Position numbers and translations under genes: made by a program
Notes under the pieces: generated by a model
The model's input: the letters and a program-made list of their open reading frames with translations, nothing else
The model's database searches: none
Told to the model about the DNA's origin: nothing
In this document: positions 29,676-40,400 of the stretch, piece after piece
Position numbering within the stretch: the first letter of the stretch is position 1
How the letters are laid out: the number at the start of each line of letters is the position of its first letter
NCBI GenBank assembly: GCA_029721435.1
Contig: CM056573.1
Coordinates: 6,005,501-6,069,500 of the forward strand
Source: Gymnothorax reevesii
Taxonomy: Eukaryota > Chordata > Actinopteri > Anguilliformes > Muraenidae
Length of the DNA: 64,000 nt
Direction of reading: 5' to 3'

Positions 29676-32227
29676 CTAGAGAAAAGAATAGATTGAAGTT
29701 CGAGCTCAAAATCTCTTGAAATTCTATGCAGTCACTTAAACTTGACCAACATCAAAAGATAATTCAGTCGATTTTAGGCCGACTTCCCCCCTCTAAATAT
29801 TTCAAGTGAAGCTCAATTTTCTTCAATAGCTCCAAAGATAAAGGCATCACAACATCTGCTAAAAAGTAGGGCTGGGACGATTCTGAATCGATTCTTTTTT
29901 AAGGCGTTGTACCACTACCTGCTGCCATGAGGCGAACATCCGAGCTTTCCCTTTTCCTTTACTAAACCTGACGCAGGTTGAACAAAAGCATCAAACATCA
30001 AAGAACATGTGAAATGCTTCCGGAAAAAAACTTCACTCTGACATCAGTATATTTCGGCTACATGCTGCACGGAGCCAAATAAAAGGACTACAGAATCGTC
30101 TCCAATTAACCAATTAGGCTACTCTAAGAAAAGTAACCTGTTCCAATTTACTTGCTTGATTACCAAACAAATGATTGATGCGTTTACTCTCTAAGTTGAA
30201 TGAATGCTGCTCATTAAGACAGCATGTTTGATTGCTGCATTTTCAAATTTAAATGGCCATAGAACCGCACAGCATGAATACGATTTCCATTGCCACGCAT
30301 TTCGTGCGACTGATGATTAATATCTCACGTTCACCTTTCATTCGCTTTTCAGAATGTTGTCCACCTTGTGTATTTTTTAGAGGCTTAAAATCCAGGGCAA
30401 TCTTATATCAAATCTGTTTTAAATTAATCTTTATTAATGTCCTAAAATGCTGAGGGATGCAATTCAGAGGAAGATTTTTTTAAATTATTCAAATTATTGG
30501 CCTTCTTTCACTCTAACACCGTAGCCCAGTTAGGTTTGTCTGCTTTTCAACATCACATCGTAATTGTTATAGGCTACTGAAATTGCTTGATTGTTATTTA
30601 GGACAAGTACACGGGAGCAGATTTAGAGAAGGGTGGAGCACCTGCAATTAGCAAAATCTAAACTCAGGCTTCTTCCCAACGGCATTTTAAATCGTGCCGC
30701 TTCAGGTGTGTATGTTTCAAGAAATTACACGCGACCCCATGACGGCAAGTGGTCTTGTCACACTTAAAAAAAAAAAAAAAAAGAAAATCCTCGTTCAACA
30801 TCACAATATTCCAACTCTGCATTTCATCTCTCATTGTAGTATCTTAGGAGATCCATAATGATAAAATAAAAATTAAGAGATTTGTTTTCAGATCGCCCTG
30901 GATTTCAAACGTCTAAAAAATACACAAAGTGGAAAATATTCTGTAAAGCGGATGAAACCTGAATGTGAGATATAAATTATCACAGTCGCACAAAATACTG
31001 AGGAAATGGAAATCGTGTTCATGTCGTGCTGTTCTATGGCCATTTAAATTTCAAAATGCAGCAATCAAACATGCTGCCTTACTAAACAGCTCTACTCATT
31101 CAACCTCGAGAGTAAACAAATCCACCATTTGACTGCTAATCAAGCAAAGTAAACTGGAACGGGTTACTTTTCTTAGAGTAGCCCAATTGGTTAATAGGAG
31201 ACAATTCTGTGGTCCTTTACTTGGCTCCGTGCAGCATGTCGCCGAAAAAAACTGATGTCAGTGAAGGTTTTTTTTTCCCCCGGAAGCATTTCACATGCCC
31301 TTTGACGTTTGGAACTTTCGTTCAACCTGCGTCAGGTTTAATAAAGGAAAAGGGAAAGCTCGGATGTTCGCCCCATGGCAGCAGGTAGTGGTACAACGCT
31401 TTAAAAAAGAATCGATTCAAAATCGTCCCAGCCCCACTAAAAAGCCCATCAGGACTGCACCGAATTCATGCTGGAACAGTTAAACATGTTTGATGTTGGA
31501 TGGCGTCACAGGGGAGCCCTAAGGACTGCAGATGACGCAGTCTGTTTATGGAGAGGCCGATGGTCAATTAGGAGCTGAGCTGACTGAAATGGAAGTCAAA
31601 CAAACTGACATGACCAGGTCTGCCGGCTCTACAGGCACAAGATCGAGATATTTTCCATTTGATGTTATGTTCTGGTCATAAAAACCTGGCATTTTGGGCA
31701 TTAACTCAATATCAGGGTGATGTAGCTTCAGAGAAGCACTGTGACATTGTCATACAATAGGAGAAGGATGCTTTGACTCATTTCCAACCGTCATAAGGGG
31801 AAATTCAAGCAAAAAAAAAATAAAAAATTGGAGTTTAAGGGGATAAAACAATAACCATTTAAAGAAAATTATCCATGGCATAACTGATCATGCAGGGAAG
31901 TCGTAATTTACTTGCCTCATCTGGTTTGACCTCTCTGGTGGTGAAGTCTTTCACACAGTCCATGAAGCAGTTCTCTGTCAATTTGTTGTAAGTCCCCAGG
32001 AATTCCTTGAACTGTAAATTTAAGCAATAATGTTGGTTATTTTTCAAGGAGTAAAGCTTTTGTGTCCAGTAACTCAGAAAAGTATAATATTCATTGAAGG
32101 GCTTAATAGTTAACATTTTTATGAGGAGCATATTCGCGGCTTAGTTGTAACATGCCAATTCCTCACGTGCAAAACAATTACTACTTACCTGTTTAATCTG
32201 ATCCGATTCCGATATCTGGACAGCCAT
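29541..32227 (-). CDS. timm9: Mitochondrial import chaperone Tim9, complete
   Basis: Small Tim protein of the mitochondrial intermembrane space. With Tim10 it forms the hexamer that carries hydrophobic precursors to TIM22. Three coding exons on the minus strand: 32189-32227 ([13 protein letters not shown]), 31916-32011 ([20 protein letters not shown] and on to KPDE) and 29541-29675 ([20 protein letters not shown] to LLGQPR, stop at 29541-29543). Total 89 residues, the same as human. Both CX3C motifs (CFMDC and CSESC) that form the two disulfides are present. The start is fixed by the conserved N-terminus and an in-frame AG acceptor just upstream. Intron 2 appears to use a GC donor and carries a hAT foldback. 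It is divergently arranged with talpid3. Confidence 0.96.
29867..31436. mobile_element. 1.57-kb hAT foldback element in timm9 intron 2
   Basis: Flanked by a perfect 8-bp duplication CTAAAAAG (29859-29866 and 31437-31444). Termini TAGGGCTGGGACGATT and, reversed, TGGGGCTGGGACGATT. The inverted arms extend about 590 bases each (for example ATGGCCATTTAAATTTC with its complement) around a roughly 380-base centre. No transposase reading frame is present, so it is non-autonomous. Confidence 0.85.
31640..31750 (-). repeat. Unclassified interspersed repeat, copy 2 (inverted)
   Basis: TATTTTCCATTTGATGTTAT, GATGTAGCTTCAGAGAAGC and GTGACATTGTCAT are the reverse complements of blocks in the copies at 18620 and 50990. 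Confidence 0.55.
31916..32011 (-). CDS. timm9: timm9 coding exon 2
   Basis: Acceptor AATTTACAG precedes [10 protein letters not shown]. For a phase-0 join to exon 3 it must end after GATGAG, followed by GCAAGT rather than GT. Contains the first CX3C (CFMDC). Confidence 0.93.
32189..32227 (-). CDS. timm9: timm9 coding exon 1
   Basis: ATG at 32227-32225; donor GTAAGT directly after AAACAG. Upstream, TCTAG at about 32243-32247 looks like the acceptor of a 5' non-coding intron, so the leader would be spliced. Confidence 0.92.
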
Positions 32228-32963
32228 CGTTTATTTATGAGCCTAGATTGGAAAAGAAAAATAAAATTATTTAATAAACAACATTCATCTAACTGACAGG
32301 GCCACATTTTGCCACGATAACACAGATGCACAATCGCAGGAAGGAAATACCCGGCCGACGCTGTCTAAACAGCCAATAATAGCGTTAAGTTGGCATTAAC
32401 CTGCCATCACACCGGACACGAAACGAATTTATAAGCTTACTTTATTTAAATAAAGCGGAATTAGACCCTGTTAAATCGCAGTTAGGGACCTTGCCAGTTA
32501 TTGTTATTATAATTATTATCATAGTTTCATTTTTAGCCAGCTAGCAACCTCTCGGGGAATAAACCACGGCGATCAGCGGCCTGATATTGCGGATTGTCAT
32601 GTATATATTCATGAGATAAAACTTTTCATTCATAAATATGGAGAATTTGATGACAACAATTGAAAAACAAGCGTTCTGTCGCCAGCTAGCAGACATGCGC
32701 CTCAAATCAAGGTAGCAGGGTGGCGAGCTAACTAGCCAGCTCCCGGCAGCAGTGCTCAACCAGCGAACCAGCATTTTCGGGGCGACTAACCGCCACCATT
32801 TAAAAATCGCCTCTAAGTGTGTGAATCATAAAATTAATTCATCACAATCCTCGCCGCTCGTATAAAACAACATCATTGCAAAGACACTGAGCAAAAACTG
32901 TCACCTTCCACGCGACTGTCGTATGGAGGAAGTCGGTCACGAGCTAAAGGTCATGGATGCTAG

Positions 32964-32971
32964 TGACGTCA
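32964..32971. promoter_or_regulatory. CRE (CREB/ATF site) upstream of timm9
   Basis: TGACGTCA, a perfect palindromic CRE, about 740 bases upstream of the timm9 ATG and close to where a spliced leader would begin. Confidence 0.45.
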
Positions 32972-33306
32972 GGTTAGGTTTGGGTATATCTGTAAAACTA
33001 GATTCGCAACTAAAAATGACTCGCAGCCTTAAGTTTCAGAATTCGTTCATTGTATTCAAATGTCAAAGCTGAAACATCGAAATAATTTCTAAAGTAGTAA
33101 AATGTGATAAATTGCGCGGAATTGAATTCATGAACATAATGGCGAATGTGCCAACAATGGTTTATAACAACATTAGGGACGTGTTGCGTCGCAGTGCGGA
33201 ACTTTCTCCACAAAATAATACGGGGAAAGGATTATCACAATATTCAAAAATAGAGCATGCACATCCACTCTAACGCAGGAGCAGGACCACCAAACTAAAT
33301 GAGAAA

Positions 33307-33376
33307 ATGAAGTTCGCACACTGCGAGACATGCTTTAAACTTATGGGGAGCATGTCCTGCAGTGTGCGGACTTCAT
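33307..33376. other. 70-base near-perfect hairpin
   Basis: ATGAAGTTCGCACACTGC at the left pairs with GCAGTGTGCGGACTTCAT at the right, and GACATGCT with AGCATGTC. The stem has about 27 pairs and a loop of some 14 bases. Size and shape recall a miRNA precursor, but a short MITE is as likely. Confidence 0.6.
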
Positions 33377-34116
33377 CATCTTTTTTTGAAAAGATTATTA
33401 CAAACCATTGAAGTGTAAATATATTTCTACGTCAAAACAATTATTTTAAATGTTTTTAACTAGTACGCATTATTAGTCGTATCATGCAGCAAAATTTTAC
33501 TTGGTGGCCACCAGTTTAAACAGACCTGTGAGATTGTCTACCTTGCTTTCCAAAACACAATAAATACCCAGCTCGCCTTATAGCGCTTTACTTGGATGGC
33601 TAGCCTCGTAGCGAGTGTTTGGCGATATATGACAATAATTTGAATACCTTTTCGGCACCAATATCATAAATTATGTTTTGAGACCACAACAAAACAATGT
33701 TTGAGTTCCGGTGATTCTTCAGCCAAGACATGTCAGCAACAAACTTCAAAGCCAGCTCAGTTAGTTTTTTAATTAAATAGCAAACATAGTTAAAGCACAA
33801 TAGATTTAACTGTCAAACATTAAAATCCAGCAGAATATACGATTAACCCGCTGAGCATTTTACTATTTCCTGTTCAGTATCTTACGTTACTTCCTATCTG
33901 AGGTCACAGCAAGTGAGGTTTGAGGAGCGCGAAACGTATTTAAAACTAGACAGGACTGGGCCGAAAATAATTCACTCTGGATTACAAACTTGGTAGTCAA
34001 ACATTTAGCTGTTATTGTATTGCACCACCGAAACAGTTCTATTCTAAACGTGACAAGAGAACTGTCATGAGATAAAAGCAGAAACGACTCCAAATGTAGT
34101 TTTTAATGCCAACGGT

Positions 34117-34438
34117 ATGGATTCATCAGCGCCAGAGGATCTTGACGCGTCTACTTCGAGCTCAGACGCTGCTGATGTTTTAATTCGCTCAACTTCACTC
34201 CCATTCCGCGGTCAGGCCATCTCTGAAAACCGGAGCGTTCGTTGCATTTCAATTAAACCAAGTTATGACGGCAGAGTGAATATTTCCGTGAAGAGACTGT
34301 GTGAAGGTGAACTTCCATCGATGCAAGTGAAAACAAAAACTGTCCTGGGACAAGAACCAGCATATGTGCCCCCGCCTCTGCCAGCGAATAAACCGCAAGC
34401 CTCCTCCTCGGAAGTGCGAAAAGCACCACCATCGAATA
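34117..34438 (+). CDS. talpid3: talpid3 coding exon 1
   Basis: Starts [20 protein letters not shown] and reaches [16 protein letters not shown] and [14 protein letters not shown]. Donor GTAAGC at 34439. The frame stays open to 34512, but the phase-1 donor joins cleanly to the next exon. Confidence 0.88.
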
Positions 34439-37400
34439 GTAAGCAGCCGACACTGAGCATTACGACTCATATTTCATGTCAGCCCGTTTTGCGCAGCTGC
34501 TGGCTTTACTGAAACAGTATTGTGCTAACTGACTTGCTAGCCCTTAGCTATCAACTGTGATAGTCACTATGGAGACGTAGTGACAACGGACGTAAACCTG
34601 TGGTTGAAGCTTGGTGTGGCAAGTATACACTGGATCTAGAAAATGACTGTTTCCATCCACAAGTAAATGTATGTTTAAACTTTGGACTTTTACTAACTTG
34701 GATTAAGTCTTATTCCGAAAAGTGACGTTACTTTTTTTGTGTCAAACTTACAAGTTCAGCATTATGTTTTGCGCCCCCGTGTGGTCAAAATTGAAACCCC
34801 TGACTGCTGCTTTCAGTGAAATTACCCTGTTGTGTTTATGATTTGATACAGACTGGTTTTGTGGTCTGTCATGACGGTACATAATCGTTTTTCGTCCCAA
34901 CAGAGGTGCAATCGGGCGATCGCGAAGTGAAAAACGGGTCTGAAGAAGACGTCATCTGCAAGGCACGTGATTCATGGATCTAAATTCATCTTCATTCATC
35001 CATGTAAAACACTTCGAACTGTCGGACTGCAAGCATTGGAAGTCATTTGCTGTCTCTTAATTTTTATGTGTGCACTCTTCAACATGCACTTCAGTTCAGT
35101 TCCATTGCATTGAAAGTGTCGTATTGACTTGACTCCATCAATGAATCCACTGGTTCGACTTTCCTATTGAAAGAGGTCTTTTTAAATTCGCAATTCCACA
35201 AAAATAATGAAGGGTGAAATGAATGTTGGTAAATGTTGGAGTTTGTGAGGCTTATTACTGAGGTCATTCTTTGCCTTCCTTTGAGTTTTAAAAATCTGTC
35301 GTGCCACAGCCCGCAATTGGCAGTTGATAAAAAAAGCGACTATTCGGGTTGTGTCCACTGGATTTGAGAGGTTGGCTGGTCTCAACTGACAGGTTTGGTT
35401 TATCTTCAGTCCCTCCTGGAACTGTGTGGACAAGTAGCACCCTTGTAATGAATTCTAGGAACACCATTTAGTTACTGCCTCTGGAATTTACATGGCACCT
35501 TTTGGCTTTTTACACGGAAGAGGCTATTCGCCCCACGACGGTTCAGTGCGAAAGGTCAAAGAGCGGGGCAGATTATAAAATGAAATTTCTTATTGACCCA
35601 ACTGCGGGGCAAATGGCAGAAGTGCTTCTCTTATCCGTCCGGCCGCGATGCGAATTGTCGGCCCTGCTGCGGGGCAGATAGCTGATCTCTTTCTCCCAGT
35701 TCACACTGCTGCGGGGCGAATGGCCACTTCCTTTTTGGAAGAGAAAATTAATAAAGGATGTGAAAAAACTGCCCAAAACCTGCGCCATCTCATGCTAACT
35801 TTAGTTTTTTGCTACACGGCTAGTTTATCTCAAGTTATTTATTCTACAATTTCACATGGTGACTGGGCAGAGTAAATGGCCAACTTTGTGTTTATCTTTG
35901 TTTTTGTGTAGGCTTCAAGTGCACGCGTGAAGAAGTCCCTTTCTCACAGTAAACCACAAGGGGGCAGTATGCTCAAAGGTAAAAAATCTGGTTTGCGAGG
36001 TGATCGCTGCGCTGCTGCACGGCACATACTGCGCATTTGTTCTATATTTGCACATGATATTGTTGCTTATGACTCATTAGAGAGTAGCCGTGCGCTGTGG
36101 TATGTTGTCTGTTTCCATGTTGTTCCAGGTGTGACTCGAAATAAATTTGTCAGTACATGTCCGATATTCAGAGGACAGCTGACAAAAAACACCACATACA
36201 ATGCATGCGCCAGAAAGGCCAAGTTGTGCTAATTCTTGTGTCAATTGAAACCGTCCTGCTCAAACAGGTGTCACGTCATGATATCGCTAGGTGATGACGC
36301 CTTTGCCTACCCCAGCGCGCAGCCTTCAGCTCTCTCCCGACACAAGAGCATTGATTAATTGCCCAAATGATGGGCAATGACAGATCCCATTAAATTCTGG
36401 AATGAACTGGGTCAAAGTCAAGTTCATGGTCACTCAAAAGGTCAAAAACATTTTTTGGCAACGCTGCCAAAAAATGTCTGATTTACATCAAACCAATGCC
36501 AAAAGTTTCCTTTTTCAATTTGCACAGACAGATCTTTACTGAATCTGTACTCAGAAAAGAAGACTTGGAGTTTCCTTGATTACAAATTAACGTGATTGCC
36601 ATTGTTATTGACCTTGATTTCACCTTTGTTTTGTGGGAGTATATTTTTTTGGTAAACAACTGCGTTCACAAACCTTGGCTTATAGAGCGTAATGATGCAG
36701 ATGTGAGTGAGGCTGAGGGACTTGGCTGGGAAAAACTTCACCGCTACAATAATCACAGACCTACTGAAAATTACACTCTGTGTTTGGGAAGATTCCTGAT
36801 GGTTGTTTGTTTTTTTATTGTTATTTTCCATGGCTTTTTAATTAACAGCCATGTAATGGCCGTGACTAATCCGCACTCCTCTCTGCTTTCTGCCACTCCT
36901 GTTCTGAGGAAAGGCCAGCTCTCTCCTGTCGTCATGTGCAGTCGTTACCGATGCCATCCTCCATCTGTTTTATATCCCTGCAGGGCAGGACGTGCTGGTG
37001 TCCCAGTATTCTGGAAATAAGGAGGCTGTGCGGGCGGTCTTGAAGCAAAGGTGAGATACCAAGCACAATGCAAAGCAAACTGAATGCTAAAATCTCCTGT
37101 TACACTCTATACAGTCATTTGCAAGTGCTTTGCCACCCCTTGGCAAAATGCATGTTTGTGTGAGTAATAGGCTGACTAAACGGTGCATTTCCTGCAGAAA
37201 ACGTGATGTGGACGCCGACAGCTGAAATAAATTTGCAAAACGCTGCAGAAAAAAGTTGAATTCAAGTGTAAATGTGCTGAAAGGGAGAATATTGTGGTGG
37301 ATGAATGGGCTCCGCAGCTTGAAGTATGAGGTGGAAATCAACCAAAGAATGTGTGGAGGAAGAATGTTAATAAGTTAGATTAATAATGCTGTAAAGAGCA

Positions 37401-40400
37401 GTGGTGTTAATGCTGAATCTGTGTTCTCAGAAATGAGTCTAAAATTGGGATTCACATTGATGAATCCTTAATCAGCATTCACACTGGCTGAACCCTGAAT
37501 CAGCATTCACACTAATGAATACTTAATCAGCACTCACACTAATGAATCTTGAATCAGTACTCACACCAATGAATCTTGAATCAGCATTCACACTAATGAA
37601 TCCTGAATCACTAGACAATCTGTTTGAAAACAACGGGCTTTCAGCAGCTTTGGTTCTTGCCCTCGTTATAATAATCTGAAGATATACAATCAGGCTACAG
37701 AACTTTGCGTTTGAATTCCAAATTACATTGTTTTAATTTTCGCCAACTTGAACCAGAATACCCGCGTAAGTGTAAACTCAAGTACAGGCTCAAGTACTAT
37801 TATGAACAGCTGGCCCCGCCTCCTTTCCTCCAGATCCGCCAGTGCTCCACTGATGCGAGAGGTCAAAGTTCAGCTTCTGAATCGACCAGCCTCTGCTACC
37901 CACTCACCCCAGGGGCCCCAAGCATCCCTGCAGCCTACAGAACCTCAGTCGGCGGGGTCCTCCACGGGGGACCAGGGGGCCAGTGCTGCAGCCCTGAGTG
38001 CAGCTGCGCTCGCGGTGACGGCTCCGCTGCTGAAGGTGAGGCTTCGCACCGACCCTGTTCCTGTTCTTCAGCACCACTCATTCACTCTCTGCTCTCGCTA
38101 CACCTTATTCCTGTTGTTTTTGGGTGTTGATTCAGGGTGTAGCCCTGGGGGTGTTGATTCAGGATGTATCATTGGGGTTTTAATTCATATTGTAGTTTTG
38201 GGGTGTCAATTTGACGTGTAGTTTTGCGGTGTTGGTTGATGGTGCTGGTGTGTGGCACTGATACAGGGTGTGGGTTTATGGTAGTGATTCAGTGTGTGGC
38301 TTTGGGATGTGGCTTTCAGGGTGTAGCTTTGGGATGTTGAGACGGGCTGTGTAGGGTTTGGTTGTTGAGATGACTTGTCGGGTTTGGTTGTTGCTATTGG
38401 ATGTTGCCTTGTGGTGTTGATTCAGGTTGTTTGTGCAGTTAATTCAGGTGTTCATTTGTGGTTTTGATTCTGGGTGTAGCTTTGGGGTTCTGATTCTGAG
38501 TATTGCTTTGGGATGTTTAGACAGGGTGCAAGTTTTGGGTGTTGAATTAGGGTGTAGATTCGGGGTGGGTGTTCGTGGTGGTGATTCAGGGTGTAGCTTT
38601 GAGGTGTTGTTAAAGTGTGTAGCTTCAGGGTGTTGATTCAGGGTGTAGCTCTGGGTTTTGGGTTCAGGGAGTAGCTCTGGGATGTAGGTTCAGGGTGTAG
38701 CTGTGGGAAGTTGATTCAGGGTGTTGCTCTGGGATGCTCACATAGGCTGTATTCGCAGGCGCAGAGCGAGCTGGACTCGCGGCTCGCCCGTTTCTCAGAG
38801 GATCTGCAGCGGCTGCAGGCGGGATACGGGCAGGTGCTCAGACCTCCGGACGACCGCAGCAGAGCTCTGGAGCAGCAGATCGACACCCTGACCCAGCAGA
38901 GGCTGCAGCACCTGGAGAGAATCCAACAGCAGCAGCTGGAGCTGCAGGTATCACCTCTGCACAAACACACCATCCTGCTGCGCTGCCTGTATCTCTCTGT
39001 ACAGGTATCACCTCTGCACAAACACACCATCCTGCTGCGCTGCCTGTATCTCTCTGTACAGGTATCACATCTGCACAAACACACACTCCTGCTGCGCTGC
39101 CTGTATCTCTCTGTACAGGTATCACCTCTGCACAAACACACACTCCTGCTGCGCTGTATCTCTGTCTGCACAGGTATCACCTCAGCACAAACACACACTC
39201 CTGCTGCGCTGTCTGACCGTAAATGAGGTAGTGTGAGAGGAATATTCAGTGCTTAAGTACTCTGCACAATAAAAGGACCTACTTTGGTCTACAAAAATAC
39301 ACGGATGTTTACTCATCTTGGTATTCTACTCAATACCAGAAGAACCTTTTCTTTGTACGTTCAGCTGTAGTTATTTGCATTGCTACCAGAGATCGCATAA
39401 AAAAAACTGAGAACCGTGGAGCCAATCTACTGTGTTAGCTCCGCCTACCCTCTCTGACGATCCAGTCACTGCTGAGCGACAGAAAATGTGTCACTAACTG
39501 CGCTGCTTGAGATTTTCCCGGGGAATGTTGCCATTGGACCAGTGGTTTACACTGGTCAATAATGCAAATGCAGTGGCTTTTACTTATCGACCCAGTTATT
39601 GTGGGATTGAGGTTTGAAGATTGTGGAAATGAATATGAATATGAATGTGGAGTTGCTCACCCTTTGTTGCTACGACAGCTTCCACTTTTGTTGGAAACAT
39701 TTCTACAGGATGTTCCAAGTGCAGATGAAGAAAAGAAATGGCAGCAGAGGAGTAAATCCCCTCACCTTACAGGGCAGCTCCTCTCCTCATCCTGACGTTG
39801 GCTGGAGGTTCTTGTGAACTAAATGAAATCGCTGACCTGCGCGAGCAGCATCCGCGCATTTCCAGTCATACGCTGTTTCACTTTTATTTTATAAAATGGT
39901 AGTTGCGCACCTTGGTCCACGTGTTGTACTTGAGAAAAATTGCCTCCTCGTTCACCATTGGTTTATCTCGCACTATGCTGGCCCATAAAATTAATTCTCA
40001 TTTGAGTAATGCCGGAAGGTCTGAACTCCATTATAAATTCCCATAGGGATTTTACTGCCAAGATTAGCAGCTCAGTAGCGGTGAGGTGGCCGCCTCAGTA
40101 CTCTGTCGGTCTTTGGCGTCGGCCATAACCTGACTGCTTGTGTTTGTCTCCCTCAGAATCGACTCCTGGGCTCCGCATTAGATGCGGTAAGGGCCCGGGC
40201 CCCTGGACCAGTGGGTCAGGCTTCCGCAGTGCGCGAACTGCGGGTCACCTCAGCCCCTTATACACAGAGCGCTGAGAGCCCCGGGGCCCTGGCCCCTCAC
40301 ACAGCTGAGGCCAAACCAGTGTCAGGTGAGTGTTTATGTCACTGTTGTTATTCTGAGCATGATGGGAAATTTTACTTGTATTGATTAGCGCTGATATAAT

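Larger units (their letters stand above)
32228..34116. promoter_or_regulatory. Head-to-head promoter interval of timm9 and talpid3
   Basis: No coding sequence. Includes a perfect CRE (TGACGTCA, 32964-32971) near the likely timm9 start, a GTGACA donor-like site near 32905 that could end a timm9 leader exon, a MITE end at 32402-32432, and a 70-base hairpin at 33307-33376. Transcription starts are inferred, not seen. Confidence 0.5.

Noticed and set aside
34439..34512. Continuation of talpid3 exon 1 to the stop at 34512
   Set aside because: A good GTAAGC donor at 34439 and a phase-matched exon at 34904 make this read-through unlikely.
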